Shown: positions 8,791 to 18,473, counted from the first letter of the stretch. The stretch is DNA of 64,000 nucleotides from Pelagimonas sp. (GCA_025210455.1 JAOARQ010000002.1:186001-250000), one strand, 5' to 3'. The notes: generated by a model not told the origin, from the sequence alone. Made by a program: numbers and translations.

Positions 8791-9769
8791 CGGGCATTCC
8801 TTTTTCCAGTTGCTGCCAACCCTGATCGCCTACGGGCAATCCCAGACGTATCCAATGGGGCGAATAGGGGAAGATGCGGCTCCAGATTTGGTGATGCGCC
8901 AGATGATCCTGCGCCGCCTGCGCATCCGGGGTGACATAGGTGCGAAACAGCGGTGTGCCCCCCACCAGTTCCCAGCCCGCGCGCACAGCCAGATCATCCA
9001 GCCGCGCCGCATCCGCTGACAGGCGCTGAATGGTTTGCGCCGCCCAGCCCTGATCCATCAGCGCGGCTTGGGCAATTTCAATCGCCGGGCCGGAAATCGG
9101 CCATGGCCCCGCCAGTTCAGACAGCCGCTCTGCCAGATCCCCCTTGGCGATGGCAAAGCCCAGACGCAGACCCGCCAGCCCGTAGAACTTACCAAATGAG
9201 CGCAAGATCACCGTGTTTTCCGGCGGATCACCCGCAAGAGACAGCCCGCTTTCGGTATCGGCAAAGCTTTCATCAACGATCAGTAGCCCGACCTGCGCCG
9301 CAATCGCGCGAAGATCTTCGGGGGTATAGCGCGCACCATCCGGGTTGTTGGGGTTGACCACAACGGCCAGATCCGCCCCGGCCAGATCCTCTGGCGTGGG
9401 AACATTCAGCACATCCCAGCCGCCCGTACACAGCGCCGCCGCATGTTCGTTGTAGGTGGGTGCAAGAACGCGGGCCTGCCCCGCCGGGCGCAAAAACGGC
9501 ACCGCCTGAATAGCGCCCTGCGCCCCGGCAAAGGCAACCGGCATCAACGTGGTCTGATAAGCCACCTGCGCCGCATGCAACAGCCGCGCCATGTCCGTTT
9601 TGCGCGGCAGCACCGCCCAGGCCTCTGACGGGATGGCAGGCACCGCATAGGGCAGTGGATTGATCCCGGTAGACAGGTCCAGCCAGCCGTCGCGCGTGCC
9701 GCCATATTGCGCAATCGCGGCATCCAGATTGCCGCCGTGATCGCGCTTGGTATCCAGTGAATTGATCAT
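8777..9769 (-). CDS. cobC: Threonine-phosphate decarboxylase (CobC/CobD, PLP-dependent)
   Basis: Fold-type I PLP enzyme of 330 residues. It decarboxylates L-threonine O-3-phosphate to aminopropanol phosphate, the linker between corrin ring and nucleotide loop. The N-terminus (HGGNLDAA, then LDLSTGINPLPY) is typical of the family. The PLP lysine lies in ILRSFGKFYGLAGLRLGFA, about residues 188-206. Named cobC in alphaproteobacterial usage and cobD in Salmonella usage. It lies between cobD (6 bp gap) and bluB (14 bp overlap), next to the gene for the presumed threonine kinase that would supply its substrate. Confidence 0.9.
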   Translation of the reverse strand: MINSLDTKRDHGGNLDAAIAQYGGTRDGWLDLSTGINPLPYAVPAIPSEAWAVLPRKTDMARLLHAAQVAYQTTLMPVAFAGAQGAIQAVPFLRPAGQARVLAPTYNEHAAALCTGGWDVLNVPTPEDLAGADLAVVVNPNNPDGARYTPEDLRAIAAQVGLLIVDESFADTESGLSLAGDPPENTVILRSFGKFYGLAGLRLGFAIAKGDLAERLSELAGPWPISGPAIEIAQAALMDQGWAAQTIQRLSADAARLDDLAVRAGWELVGGTPLFRTYVTPDAQAAQDHLAHHQIWSRIFPYSPHWIRLGLPVGDQGWQQLEKGMPDGIL

Positions 9770-9775
9770 AGCCCC

Positions 9776-10714
9776 TTAGAGCAAGGCCAGCACCAAAAGT
9801 GCAAGCCCCATCAACGCCATCGCACGTCGATAGAGCGACAGACCGCGCATCAGATCGACCGGTTTCGGGTCGGGGCAGCTGCCATTGACCCAGGGTTCAT
9901 TGACTGTGTGATCGCCATAGGCGCGCGGCCCGGACAGCCGTATCCCCAAAGCGCCCGCCAGCGCCCCTTCGGGCCAGCCCGCATTGGGGGAACGGTGTGA
10001 TTTGGCATCGCGCCGCATCACTGCAAAAGCCCGCGGGCAATTGCGGCCCGAAGCCAGCGCAAACAAAGCCCCGGTCAGCCGCGCCGGGATGAGGTTCACC
10101 AGATCATCCAGCCGCGCCGCAATCTTGCCAAAGGCCTCAAAACGCTCATTGCGGTGGCCAATCATCGAATCCATCGTGTTGATCGCCTTATAGACAGCAA
10201 TCCCCGGCAACCCGACCACAACGCCCCAGAACAGCGGCGCAACAATCCCGTCCGAGGTGTTTTCTGCCAGACTTTCGTTCGCCGCCCGCGCAATGCCCGC
10301 GCTGTCCAGTTGCGCCGGATCACGCCCCACAATCATCGACACCGCAAAGCGCGCGCCGGGCAGATCACCAGCCACCAGCGGCTTTGCGACAGCCTCCACA
10401 TGATCATGCATGGACCTCACCGCAATAAACGGCCAGGCCAGAACTCCGCCGATAACGACGCCCAGAAACCCACCGGGCAAAGCCCAGGCCAAAGCCGTGG
10501 CTATAATCGCCGTCGCGGTACAGACGACCCCCACCGTCACCGCCCCTCCCAGCAGGCGCGGCAGCCGCCCGCCAAGGTTCAGCCGCTGCTCACACCAGGT
10601 GATCAGCGCCCCCATCCATGTGACCGGATGGCCGATCTTGCGAAACAGCGCATCGGGCCAGCCAATCAACGCATCAATCACCAGCCCCACCAGCATCATC
10701 GCCGCCCAGCTCAT
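9776..10714 (-). CDS. cobD: Adenosylcobinamide-phosphate synthase (CobD/CbiB)
   Basis: Integral membrane enzyme of 312 residues that joins aminopropanol phosphate to adenosylcobyric acid. Hydrophobic segments are at the N-terminus and in the middle. The conserved blocks HPVTWMGALI (about 28-37), ESLAENTSDGIVAPLFWG (about 149-166) and YKAINTMDSMIGHRNERF (about 175-192) match the CbiB family. It overlaps the upstream putative threonine-kinase gene by 4 bp (10711-10714), indicating coupled translation. The symbol follows alphaproteobacterial naming; Salmonella calls it cbiB. Confidence 0.92.
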   Translation of the reverse strand: MSWAAMMLVGLVIDALIGWPDALFRKIGHPVTWMGALITWCEQRLNLGGRLPRLLGGAVTVGVVCTATAIIATALAWALPGGFLGVVIGGVLAWPFIAVRSMHDHVEAVAKPLVAGDLPGARFAVSMIVGRDPAQLDSAGIARAANESLAENTSDGIVAPLFWGVVVGLPGIAVYKAINTMDSMIGHRNERFEAFGKIAARLDDLVNLIPARLTGALFALASGRNCPRAFAVMRRDAKSHRSPNAGWPEGALAGALGIRLSGPRAYGDHTVNEPWVNGSCPDPKPVDLMRGLSLYRRAMALMGLALLVLALL

Positions 10715-11478
10715 TTTGATCCTCCTGTCTGGAACCGCAGCACATCTGTCAGCCCAAGCTGCTTCAGATACCGTTCCACCCCATCCGGCACTGTCCCGGG
10801 CGCAAAGATCAGCCCCCGCGCCGATCCGGTATGGGCCCGCAGCTCACCCAGGGCCCCGGTCTGCGGGATCAGCTCTGTCAAGGGACTGCGCGCCTGTCGC
10901 AAGACATCACAGCGCTGCGCCGACTGGCTGGCCAAAGCCGCTGCAACTGACAGATTTTGCGCAGTTTCCCAGGCCTCAGCCAGATCAGAAACATCAGGAA
11001 ACAGGCTGTCTTTGGGATCGGTGCGCTGTGGTGCACCCCAAAATCCCCCGACAATCTCGGCCCTTGGCGGGGCGGGCAGATGGCGCACCACCCGTCCTTG
11101 GCGCGATGCCCATAACAGTTGATCAGGCGCGGCAAACATCAGCGGATCACTTGCGCCTTCGATATGCAGACAGGCCCGGGCCAGTTCCTGGGCAGAGCCA
11201 CAAAACCCTGCAGCCCGCGCCAAGGCCACCAAACAGGCGGTCGAGGCCCCGGCCCCACCGCCAATTGGCATATCACATCTGACCGTGGTCTGATCAGGGA
11301 CAGGCAAGCCCAAGTGATCCAGAAACCGCCGCAGTTGATCGGCAGAAAACAAAGCCTGCCCGTCAGAATCCACGCGCACGGTCAAATCCGGGCAGACAAC
11401 GGTGATCAGGGCAATCGGCCCATCCGGGCCCAAACGCCCTTGAATCCATTCCCCAAAATGCCCTGCAACGGCGGTCAT
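10711..11478 (-). CDS. GHMP-type kinase, probable L-threonine kinase for cobalamin synthesis
   Basis: Protein of 255 residues with GHMP-kinase features: an N-terminal substrate segment (GHFGEWIQGRLG, about 6-17) and the glycine-rich ATP loop PIGGGAGASTACLVALARAA (about 90-109). PduX-type threonine kinases have this layout. The product, threonine phosphate, is the substrate of the CobC decarboxylase encoded two genes downstream, so context fits well. In Rhodobacter capsulatus a comparable gene is, as far as I recall, called bluE. The start is overlapped by the upstream phosphatase stop in a TGATG junction at 11476-11480. The substrate is inferred from gene order and not visible in the sequence. 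Confidence 0.75.
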   Translation of the reverse strand: MTAVAGHFGEWIQGRLGPDGPIALITVVCPDLTVRVDSDGQALFSADQLRRFLDHLGLPVPDQTTVRCDMPIGGGAGASTACLVALARAAGFCGSAQELARACLHIEGASDPLMFAAPDQLLWASRQGRVVRHLPAPPRAEIVGGFWGAPQRTDPKDSLFPDVSDLAEAWETAQNLSVAAALASQSAQRCDVLRQARSPLTELIPQTGALGELRAHTGSARGLIFAPGTVPDGVERYLKQLGLTDVLRFQTGGSK

Positions 11479-12101
11479 CAGGCAACCTCATTGGATGAGA
11501 TCACAGAAAAGGCCCCCTCGGGCCCAACCCGCAGTCGGGTGATAGACAGCGGTTCGATCTCAAATCCCAATCCTGCCCAGGGCACACCCAAAGTCAGGCC
11601 AATCGCTGCGCGGACCACACCGGCATGAACAACCGCCGCCAAGGGGGCCTGCTGTTCATAGGCCTGCGCCGCCAGTTCCTGCACCACCGGGGCAATCCGC
11701 TGCGACAATTGATCAAAGCTTTCGCCGTCTTCCCAGATGTGGGCGGCCAGATCCTTTGTGCAAAGCACCCCAAGATCCGGCAGATCGGCATAGGCCGCCC
11801 CATCAAAGCGGCCAAAATCCTGTTCCCACAGGCGCGCATCCTCTGGGGCGCCATGATCCGGCCAAAGCGCCTGCGCAGTCTGACGGCAACGCAGCGCCGG
11901 GCTGGTTGCCGCAAGACTCACCCCATCCAGCCGTGCAGCGACCAAAGCGGCATGGCCCGGATCAACCGCCGCAGGCGCATCCGTGCGACCACACAGAATG
12001 CCAGCCTGCGCAATCGGCGCATGGCGGATCAGCACCAACTGTGCCCCGTGTCGCTTTGCCCCCATAATCGGACGCCCTTCCCGCTTTTCATTTTCCGTCA
12101 A
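11478..12101 (-). CDS. Histidine phosphatase, probable alpha-ribazole phosphatase
   Basis: Member of the histidine-phosphatase superfamily with the catalytic RHA box in LVLIRHAPIAQAG and a second catalytic His in AVVHAGVVRAAIG. By position in the cob cluster it probably removes phosphate from alpha-ribazole-5'-phosphate or adenosylcobalamin-5'-phosphate. The ORF can start at 12101 or at an internal ATG at 12065 (MGAKRHGAQ); the latter leaves 50 bp instead of 14 bp to the divergent cobP and aligns better with the usual family start. It is the first gene of the minus-strand operon. The substrate is inference from context. Confidence 0.8.
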   Translation of the reverse strand: MTENEKREGRPIMGAKRHGAQLVLIRHAPIAQAGILCGRTDAPAAVDPGHAALVAARLDGVSLAATSPALRCRQTAQALWPDHGAPEDARLWEQDFGRFDGAAYADLPDLGVLCTKDLAAHIWEDGESFDQLSQRIAPVVQELAAQAYEQQAPLAAVVHAGVVRAAIGLTLGVPWAGLGFEIEPLSITRLRVGPEGAFSVISSNEVA

Positions 12102-12115
12102 ACCTGCTTTTTCAC

Positions 12116-12652
12116 GTGGCCATGGAAAAGTCGATACTGATCACAGGGGGCGCGCGGTCTGGCAAATCTCAGTTTGCCGAGAAACTCGCCCTGAAACCCA
12201 GCGGCAAAGCGGTCTATATCGCCACAGCAGAAGCCTATGATGACGAAATGCGCGCCCGCATTCACGAACATCAGGCGCGCCGGGGCGACATGTGGACAAA
12301 TCTGCACGCGCCCATGGATCTGGTGCAGGCCCTGCAAGACAGCGATTCCCCCGGCGGAGATCCCCGGCTGGTGGATTGCCTGACACTCTGGCTGACCAAC
12401 CTGATGCTGTCAGACGCCGACTGGAAATCCAAAGGCCAAGAACTGGCCGCCTGTATCGCAACCCAATCCGCGCCGGTCTATTTTGTGACAAACGAGGTCG
12501 GCGGCGGCATTGTCCCGGAAAACAAGCTTGCGCGCGCCTTTCGCGATGCGGCAGGCTGGCTGAACCAAACGATCGCACAGGACTGTGACGCCGTCTATCT
12601 GTGCGTGGCTGGATACCCCGTAAAGGTGAAACCCAATGACCATTCTTTCTGA
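12116..12652 (+). CDS. cobP: Adenosylcobinamide kinase / guanylyltransferase (CobP/CobU)
   Basis: Bifunctional P-loop enzyme of 178 residues that phosphorylates adenosylcobinamide and then adds GMP. Walker A is GGARSGKSQFAE (about 9-20). The RIHEHQARRGDMW block (about 44-56) contains the His that carries the GMP intermediate, and the FVTNEVGGGIVPE segment is a family signature. The frame opens with GTG at 12116; an ATG at 12122 is an equally good start. It leads a plus-strand operon with cobT and cobS and lies only 14 bp from the opposite operon, so its promoter must overlap the neighbouring coding region. Confidence 0.92.
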   Translation: MAMEKSILITGGARSGKSQFAEKLALKPSGKAVYIATAEAYDDEMRARIHEHQARRGDMWTNLHAPMDLVQALQDSDSPGGDPRLVDCLTLWLTNLMLSDADWKSKGQELAACIATQSAPVYFVTNEVGGGIVPENKLARAFRDAAGWLNQTIAQDCDAVYLCVAGYPVKVKPNDHSF

Positions 12653-13652
12653 TGTAGAGACCCTGCAGGATGTGGCTGCGCTGCTTGCCGATCTGCCCCA
12701 GGCAGACACAGACGCCATCGAGGCCGCCCGCGCGCGCCAGAACACACTGACCAAACCGCCGGGATCGCTGGGCCGCCTCGAAGAGCTGGCCGAATTCATG
12801 GCGGGCTGGCAGGGCGCTGAACGCCCGGTGATCACCAAAGCGCAGGCGCTGGTCTTTGCGGGCAATCACGGGGTCTGCGCCAAGGGTGTAAACCCCTTCC
12901 CGCAGGAAGTCACTGCGCAGATGGTGGCAAATTTTGAACATGGCGGCGCTGCAATCAACCAGCTGTGCCGGGCCTCTGGCGCTGAGCTGTCAGTTGTGGC
13001 GCTGGATCTGGACAGGCCCACCGCTGATCTTTCCGAAGCCGAAGCCATGAGCGAAGCTGAAACGCTTGAGGCCCTCAAACGCGGTGCCCAGGCGGTAGAT
13101 CCAGAGGTTCAGGTTCTGATTCTTGGTGAAATGGGGATTGGCAATTCCACCGTCGCTGCCGCACTGGCCTTTGCGGCCTTTGGTGGCGAAGCCGAAGACT
13201 GGGTTGGCCGCGGCACTGGATCGGACAAAGCAGGCCGCGCGCTCAAGGCGCAGGTGGTGGATCAGGGGGTGAAGCTGCACGCAGGCAAACGCGGTTTGCA
13301 GATGCTGGCCGCACTTGGTGGCCGCGAACAGGCGGCGATCTGTGGGGCTGTGCTGCAAGCGCGCGCGCAGTCAATCCCGGTTTTGCTGGATGGTTATATC
13401 TGCACCGCCGCGATTGCGCCGCTGTATGATGCTGCCCCGGCGGCTCTGGATCACTGTCTTGTTGGGCATTCCAGCGCCGAGCCGGGCCACGCACGTATTT
13501 TGCAGGCCATCGATAAAGAACCCATCCTGACCATGCGCATGGCACTTGGCGAAGGCTCTGGCGCGGCGCTGGCGCTTGGCGTGCTGAAAGCTGCACTGGA
13601 ATGTCACAACGGCATGGCCACCTTCGCCGAGGCCGGCGTGTCTGACGCATGA
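12636..13652 (+). CDS. cobT: Nicotinate-nucleotide-dimethylbenzimidazole phosphoribosyltransferase
   Basis: Cytoplasmic enzyme of 338 residues that makes alpha-ribazole-5'-phosphate from dimethylbenzimidazole (the product of BluB) and nicotinate mononucleotide. Family blocks: TKPPGSLGRLEELA (about 38-51), VFAGNHGVCAKGVNPFPQEV (about 73-92), LGEMGIGNSTVAAAL and the C-terminal catalytic-Glu region FAEAGVSD. Called cobU in the older Pseudomonas denitrificans scheme. It overlaps cobP by 17 bp and cobS by 4 bp, so the three genes form one translationally coupled operon. Confidence 0.93.
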   Translation: MTILSDVETLQDVAALLADLPQADTDAIEAARARQNTLTKPPGSLGRLEELAEFMAGWQGAERPVITKAQALVFAGNHGVCAKGVNPFPQEVTAQMVANFEHGGAAINQLCRASGAELSVVALDLDRPTADLSEAEAMSEAETLEALKRGAQAVDPEVQVLILGEMGIGNSTVAAALAFAAFGGEAEDWVGRGTGSDKAGRALKAQVVDQGVKLHAGKRGLQMLAALGGREQAAICGAVLQARAQSIPVLLDGYICTAAIAPLYDAAPAALDHCLVGHSSAEPGHARILQAIDKEPILTMRMALGEGSGAALALGVLKAALECHNGMATFAEAGVSDA

Positions 13653-14386
13653 CCCGCGTGACCCGGTACTGGAACGAGTTCCGCATCGCCATGATGCTTT
13701 TGACCCGCCTTCCCATGGGCGGGTTTTCCGGTCAGGTGCCCAGCCTGTCGCAGGCCCGCTGGGCCTATCCGCTTGTGGGTCTGCCCATCGGGTTGATTGT
13801 CTGGGCAGTCTGGGCCGGTGCCGGGGCCATTGGATTTTCCCCACTTTTATCGGGGTTTCTGGCCCTCGCTGGGCTGACCTTCCTGACGGGGGGACTGCAT
13901 CAGGATGGGCTGGCAGATCTGGCTGATGGGCTGGGTGGTGGCCGTGATCGGGACCATTGCCTTGAGATCATGCGCGACAGCCGCATCGGCAGCTATGGCG
14001 TGGTCGCACTGGTCATGGCACTGGGGATCTGGGTCTTTGCCCTTTTTGAGAGCCGCCCTGGCCTGACCGAATTTCTGGCCATCAGCGTGGCCAGCCGCTT
14101 TGCCATGTTGATGGTACTGGAATTTCTACCGCCTGCCCGCTCCGATGGTCTGGGACAATCCGCAGCCACCGGCGGCTATCGGATGATCTGGGTGGGATTT
14201 GCAGCCATGATCGCCCTGCTTTTACCTTTGGGCAGCACCGGGTTGATCATTGCACTGGCCATGGTGCCGACCACCAGCCTTGTTGCCTGGCGCGCATGGA
14301 AGCGTATCGGCGGGCAGACAGGGGATGTCTGCGGAGCCACCCAGCTCCTGGCCGAAACGGCAGGCTGGATGGCACTGACCCTGTGA
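13649..14386 (+). CDS. cobS: Adenosylcobinamide-GDP ribazoletransferase (cobalamin synthase)
   Basis: Polytopic membrane enzyme of 245 residues that joins adenosylcobinamide-GDP and alpha-ribazole in the last step of the pathway. The start MTRVTRYWNEFRIAMMLLTR matches family N-termini. The metal-binding block GLHQDGLADLADGLGGGRDR (about 82-101) and RDSRIGSYGVVAL (about 109-121) are diagnostic. C-terminal GDVCGATQLLAE (about 225-236) is also conserved. Overlap with cobT is ATGA at 13649-13652. Also called cobV. No terminator with a U-tract is obvious after the stop, but a convergent gene ends 48 bp further on. Confidence 0.93.
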   Translation: MTRVTRYWNEFRIAMMLLTRLPMGGFSGQVPSLSQARWAYPLVGLPIGLIVWAVWAGAGAIGFSPLLSGFLALAGLTFLTGGLHQDGLADLADGLGGGRDRDHCLEIMRDSRIGSYGVVALVMALGIWVFALFESRPGLTEFLAISVASRFAMLMVLEFLPPARSDGLGQSAATGGYRMIWVGFAAMIALLLPLGSTGLIIALAMVPTTSLVAWRAWKRIGGQTGDVCGATQLLAETAGWMALTL

Positions 14387-14434
14387 AGATGCCGCAGATC
14401 TAAGCTGCATCGCCAAAGGTGATCTGGATCCTGT

Positions 14435-15109
14435 TCAGGAAAACCCATAGCGCTGTTCAACCGCTTCGCAGGCGGGTTCTTGCGCCTCGGCATTTCCCGC
14501 GATTGAGGACGTCGCAATGCCGTATTGCTGCATCTCCGCCAGAGTCATGTAGTGGATGTTATCCGCGTCAGCCGCATCCAGCGTGTACCAGTAAAACGCG
14601 GGATCAATTCCGATCTCATCATAATATGACAGGTACAGCTGGTGCTGTGGATCATCTTTGGGCACATCTCGGCCCGCAATCGGGTTGATGAAACTGCCTG
14701 CGCCCCAGCTGTGAACCCCGATACAGGCACCTGAACCAACGTCCCGCTGAACACCAGCCAGAAACATATCCGTCCCGCCAGAGGCCACCAGCCCCCCCTC
14801 TGGGACAACCATCGAAATCCCGCTTTCTCGCAACAGGCGCGAGGCCTCTAAGTTGGCCTCATCATCTGCTGAACCGGGAACGTACTGCATGATGATCTTT
14901 TTGATCTCTGGATGGGCATTCAATGCCTTGCGCACAACGCCGGGTGTCGATCCATCGATCACCCCCTGCGCCACAAAGTAATCCGCCCGCGCCGTCAGGG
15001 TGAACGGCTGGTAATCCTGCCCCTGCGCACATCCCGCAACCGTCAGAGCGGTCGCAAGGATCAGAGATTTGCCTCTCAGGTTACTTTTGATTTTCGTCAT
15101 GTTCAGCAT
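14435..15109 (-). CDS. Lipoprotein, COG3904-like (ClpP-fold type) periplasmic protein
   Basis: Protein of 224 residues with a lipoprotein signal (VAGC, Cys27), so probably membrane-anchored on the periplasmic side. The body resembles the COG3904 group, which has a ClpP/crotonase-like core: VPEGGLVASGGTDMFLAG (about 100-117) sits where such proteins place the nucleophile-bearing loop, and CIGVHSWGAGSF follows. No enzymatic activity is established for the group to my knowledge. The first ATG (15109) has AAAGGTG 9 bp upstream and is preferred over the one 3 codons later. It is a single gene convergent with cobS; I infer no link to cobalamin. Confidence 0.65.
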   Translation of the reverse strand: MLNMTKIKSNLRGKSLILATALTVAGCAQGQDYQPFTLTARADYFVAQGVIDGSTPGVVRKALNAHPEIKKIIMQYVPGSADDEANLEASRLLRESGISMVVPEGGLVASGGTDMFLAGVQRDVGSGACIGVHSWGAGSFINPIAGRDVPKDDPQHQLYLSYYDEIGIDPAFYWYTLDAADADNIHYMTLAEMQQYGIATSSIAGNAEAQEPACEAVEQRYGFS

Positions 15110-15259
15110 GGCTCGTCACCTTTCGAATGCCAGAGATCCAAAAAATATGAGCATAGGACCTTAGGCGCAAACCCTTGGGATCCTGTTGATAAGGCGCTGC
15201 GCAACAATGCGCTGAATGCACCGGCGACAGCCCGCTGATACAGATGCACCACAAAGAAA

Positions 15260-15291
15260 AACCCCCGTCAGAACAGGATCTGACGGGGGTT
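15260..15291 (-). terminator. Intrinsic terminator of the rimP-nusA-ylxR-infB operon
   Basis: A perfect 12-bp stem (AACCCCCGTCAG, 15260-15271, with 15280-15291) and an 8-nt loop, 23 bp after the infB stop. On the minus strand it runs into TTTTTCTTT. This is a textbook strong terminator. Confidence 0.9.
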
Positions 15292-15314
15292 CAATTGCTT
15301 GGATTTCGCTGTGA

Positions 15315-17825
15315 TTAGTCCAGCGTGCGGGTGATTTCTTCGCGCTCGAAGATCTCGATCACATCATCAGGACGGATGTCATCGTAGTTCTCGAAGGCCA
15401 TACCACATTCCTGACCCGACTGAACCTCGGCCACTTCGTCTTTGAAGCGCTTGAGCGTTTTCAGCGTACCTTCGTGGATCACCACGTTATCGCGCAGCAG
15501 GCGAACCCCTGCGGAACGACGCGCCACACCTTCGGTCACGATACAGCCCGCAACCTTGCCAACGTTGGAAACCTTGAAGACCTCTTTGATCGACGCATAG
15601 CCGATGAAGTTTTCTTTGATCTCTGCCGAAAGCAGGCCAGACGCCGCAGCTTTCACATCATCCACAAGGTCATAGATGACCGAGTAGTAACGGATCTCTA
15701 CGCCCTTCTGGTTGGCCGAGTTCCGCGCCGGTGTGTTCGCACGCACGTTAAAGCCGATCACAGGGCAGCCCGATGCCTCGGCCAGGCCGATATCGGTCTC
15801 GGTGATGGCCCCAACACCCGAGTGGATCACGCGCACGCGCACTTCGTTGTTGCCAACTTTTTCCAGCGCCTGAACAATCGCCTCGGTCGAGCCCTGCACA
15901 TCTGCCTTCACGATCACAGGCAGCTCAGAGACGTTCTCGTCTTCTTTCGCTTTCTGCATCAGCTGTTCCAGCGTGGTTGCAGCACCAGCCGCCGCGCGCT
16001 TTTCTTTGGCGGCATGAGAACGGTATTCCGCGATCTCACGGGCCTGCGCATCGGTTTCAGTCACGTTCAGCACGTCACCGGCTTCTGGTGTGCCGTTCAG
16101 GCCGAGAACCTCAACTGGAACCGAGGGGCCCGCTTCTTTCACGCGCTCACCTTTGTCGTTCACCAGCGCACGGACTTTACCGTACTGCTCGCCAACAACA
16201 AAGATATCACCCTGTTTCAGCGTACCTTTCTGCACCAGAACGGTGGCAACCGGTCCACGGCCCACATCCAGCTGCGCCTCGATCACGGCGCCTTCGGCGT
16301 TGCGATCCGGGTTGGCTTTCAGCTCCAGAATTTCTGCTTGCAGCGCAATGGCTTCCAGCAGTTGATCCAGGCCCTGACCGGTGTGTGCGGAAACTTCCAC
16401 GTCCTGCACGTCACCCGACAGTTCTTCAACGATCACCTCGTGTTGCAGCAGATCGGTGCGCACCTTGGTCGGGTTCGCCGCCGGTTTGTCGCACTTGTTG
16501 ATCGCAACGATCATCGGCACCTCAGCCGCTTTCGCGTGGCTGATCGCTTCGACCGTCTGCGGCATCACAGCGTCATCCGCCGCCACCACAAGAATAACGA
16601 TATCCGTGACCTGCGCACCGCGCGAACGCATCGAGGTAAAGGCCGCGTGGCCCGGCGTATCCAGGAAGGACAGCACAGTACCGTCTTTGGTTGTCACCTG
16701 ATAGGCGCCGATGTGCTGGGTGATGCCACCCGCCTCGCCCGAGGTCACGTTGGTCTGACGGATCGCATCCAAAAGCGATGTTTTACCGTGGTCAACGTGG
16801 CCCATGATGGTGATGACCGGCGGACGCGGCTTCAGATCTTCGTCTTTGTCTTCGACCTGCTGGATCACATCTTCAACGTCAGCATCGGAAACGCGGGTCA
16901 CCTTGTGACCGAATTCCTCGATGATCAGTTCCGCAGTGTCCTGGTCGATGGTCTGGTTCTGCGTTGCCATAATGCCGTTCTGCATCAGGGCCTTCACAAC
17001 ATCTGCCACGCGCTCGGCCATACGGTTGGCCAGCTCGGCCACGGTGATGGCCTCGGGCAGCTGAACGTCACGCACAACCTTTTCGCGCTGCTGCTGACCG
17101 CCCATCGCCTTTTGGCGTGCGCGTTCCTGCTTGCGCTTCATCGCAGCCATCGACTTCTGACGGCCACCTTCACCACCAGACAGCGCCTGGTTCAGTGTCA
17201 GCTTGCCAGAGCGGCGGTTGTCATTGCGACCACCTTTGCCGCGACGGTCGTCGTTGTTGTTATTGTTGTTATTGTCACGCTCATTGCGACGTGGCGCACT
17301 GGAAGGTTTGTTCCCCCCACCCGAGCGTGCCGGGCCATCGTCAGCCTTTTTCGGCGCCGGAGCAGCCGCCGCTGCTGCCGCACGTTTCGCTGCTTCGGCC
17401 GCTTCCTTGGCCTTGCGCTCTTCGTCGGCGGCCTTTTGGCGGGCCTTTTCTTCGGCTTCTTTCTGTTCGCGCTCTTTGCGTTCCTTTTCGGCACGCATGC
17501 GCTCACGCTCTTCGGCGCGGGCCTTTTCTTCGGCCTCACGCTTGGCTTGTTCTTCCGCTTCGCGGGCTTTCGCAGCCTGCAGAGCCTTCAGACGGCGTTC
17601 CATTTCCGCATCAGTGATGCCCGCAGGGCGTCTGCCCCCCGGTGAGCCCGCCGGACCCGATCCCGCACCGCCTTTGCCGGCACCCGGCTTGGGCACCACA
17701 ACGCGCTTGCGCTTGGTTTCGACCACAACGTTCTTGGTACGCCCATGGCTGAAGCTCTGCTTCACATTGCCCGAACGTGCTCCGCCGCGCAGTCCCAGTG
17801 TCTTTTTGCCGTCGTTATCGCTCAT
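15315..17825 (-). CDS. infB: Translation initiation factor IF-2
   Basis: Essential GTPase of 836 residues that places initiator tRNA on the 30S subunit. A long charged N-terminal region rich in Ala, Lys, Glu and Arg (about 70-175) is probably coiled-coil, and an Asn-rich stretch follows (about 185-192). The G domain begins near residue 342 with GHVDHGKTS (G1), followed by DTPGHAAF (G3) and NKCD (G4). The C-terminal half carries the usual domains II, III and IV. It is the last gene of the operon, 9 bp after ylxR, and is followed by a strong terminator. Confidence 0.97.
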   Translation of the reverse strand: MSDNDGKKTLGLRGGARSGNVKQSFSHGRTKNVVVETKRKRVVVPKPGAGKGGAGSGPAGSPGGRRPAGITDAEMERRLKALQAAKAREAEEQAKREAEEKARAEERERMRAEKERKEREQKEAEEKARQKAADEERKAKEAAEAAKRAAAAAAAPAPKKADDGPARSGGGNKPSSAPRRNERDNNNNNNNDDRRGKGGRNDNRRSGKLTLNQALSGGEGGRQKSMAAMKRKQERARQKAMGGQQQREKVVRDVQLPEAITVAELANRMAERVADVVKALMQNGIMATQNQTIDQDTAELIIEEFGHKVTRVSDADVEDVIQQVEDKDEDLKPRPPVITIMGHVDHGKTSLLDAIRQTNVTSGEAGGITQHIGAYQVTTKDGTVLSFLDTPGHAAFTSMRSRGAQVTDIVILVVAADDAVMPQTVEAISHAKAAEVPMIVAINKCDKPAANPTKVRTDLLQHEVIVEELSGDVQDVEVSAHTGQGLDQLLEAIALQAEILELKANPDRNAEGAVIEAQLDVGRGPVATVLVQKGTLKQGDIFVVGEQYGKVRALVNDKGERVKEAGPSVPVEVLGLNGTPEAGDVLNVTETDAQAREIAEYRSHAAKEKRAAAGAATTLEQLMQKAKEDENVSELPVIVKADVQGSTEAIVQALEKVGNNEVRVRVIHSGVGAITETDIGLAEASGCPVIGFNVRANTPARNSANQKGVEIRYYSVIYDLVDDVKAAASGLLSAEIKENFIGYASIKEVFKVSNVGKVAGCIVTEGVARRSAGVRLLRDNVVIHEGTLKTLKRFKDEVAEVQSGQECGMAFENYDDIRPDDVIEIFEREEITRTLD

Positions 17826-17834
17826 AAAGCTACA

Positions 17835-18470
17835 TCATCCTTTCCGGCGGCCCCTACCGCCGCGATCCGTATCAGGCGCACTGATACGCATGCCCTTCAA
17901 TCTTTGGGCTTCCTCTACAACACGTTTGCTGAGTCCGCCAGCACCAAGCGCCGCATGGATCACAGTTTGTCGCCCGAAAGCCATTCCTAGCTCATCGGCG
18001 GTCAGCCAGCCGATGAATGTTCCGCCATATGGCGTGCTGAGTTTCGACTTGCCTCGTTCAGAGCCATCCGAGGCCTGGATCAGCACCAGCGCCTCTTCTT
18101 TCATCAGCCAGTCTTTGACCTTTTCATAGCCCGACACCGCATCGCCTGACTTGCGCGCCAGACTGATGGTGTCGACCACGCGACGGGTCAGCATCTGTTC
18201 GATCAGATCCTCCATGCCCTCGGGCAGTTTAACCGGCTGTTTGAAAGCACGGGCAAAGAGGTTCTTTTTCGAAACAAGCGCCAAAGCATCGCGCGTCGCG
18301 CTGACATAGGCCCCCCGACCCGGCAGTTTTTCCGCCAGATCCGGAACAACACGCCCATCAGGGCCCAGAACAAAGCGGATCAAGCCAGATTTTGGCTGTG
18401 CCTCGCCGGTGGCGATGCATTTGCGCTCAGGCCCGTCGCTATGATCCTTTGTGCGGCCCCCTCGGGTCAT
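17835..18470 (-). CDS. ylxR: YlxR-type RNA-binding protein with C-terminal L7Ae-like part
   Basis: Protein of 211 residues whose N-terminal 80 residues are YlxR/DUF448: GPERKCIATGE (about 13-23) and LPGRGAYVSAT (about 49-59) are the family motifs. The remaining 120 residues resemble an L7Ae/L30e-type fold, a fusion often seen in alphaproteobacteria (small Firmicutes YlxR lacks it). It lies between nusA (3 bp gap) and infB (9 bp gap), the standard context. The function is not firmly known; nucleic-acid binding and a role in transcription-translation coupling are presumed from family and position. The C-terminal tail is basic. Confidence 0.88.
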   Translation of the reverse strand: MTRGGRTKDHSDGPERKCIATGEAQPKSGLIRFVLGPDGRVVPDLAEKLPGRGAYVSATRDALALVSKKNLFARAFKQPVKLPEGMEDLIEQMLTRRVVDTISLARKSGDAVSGYEKVKDWLMKEEALVLIQASDGSERGKSKLSTPYGGTFIGWLTADELGMAFGRQTVIHAALGAGGLSKRVVEEAQRLKGMRISAPDTDRGGRGRRKG

Positions 18471-18473
18471 ATG

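Noticed and set aside
8000-14450. Cobalamin riboswitch for the cob genes
   Set aside because: No B12-box-like leader found; the divergent starts leave almost no untranslated DNA.
15474-17645. 723-codon open frame opposite infB
   Set aside because: It is the exact antisense of a clear IF-2 gene; GC-rich codon bias opens such mirror frames. Its composition is not protein-like.
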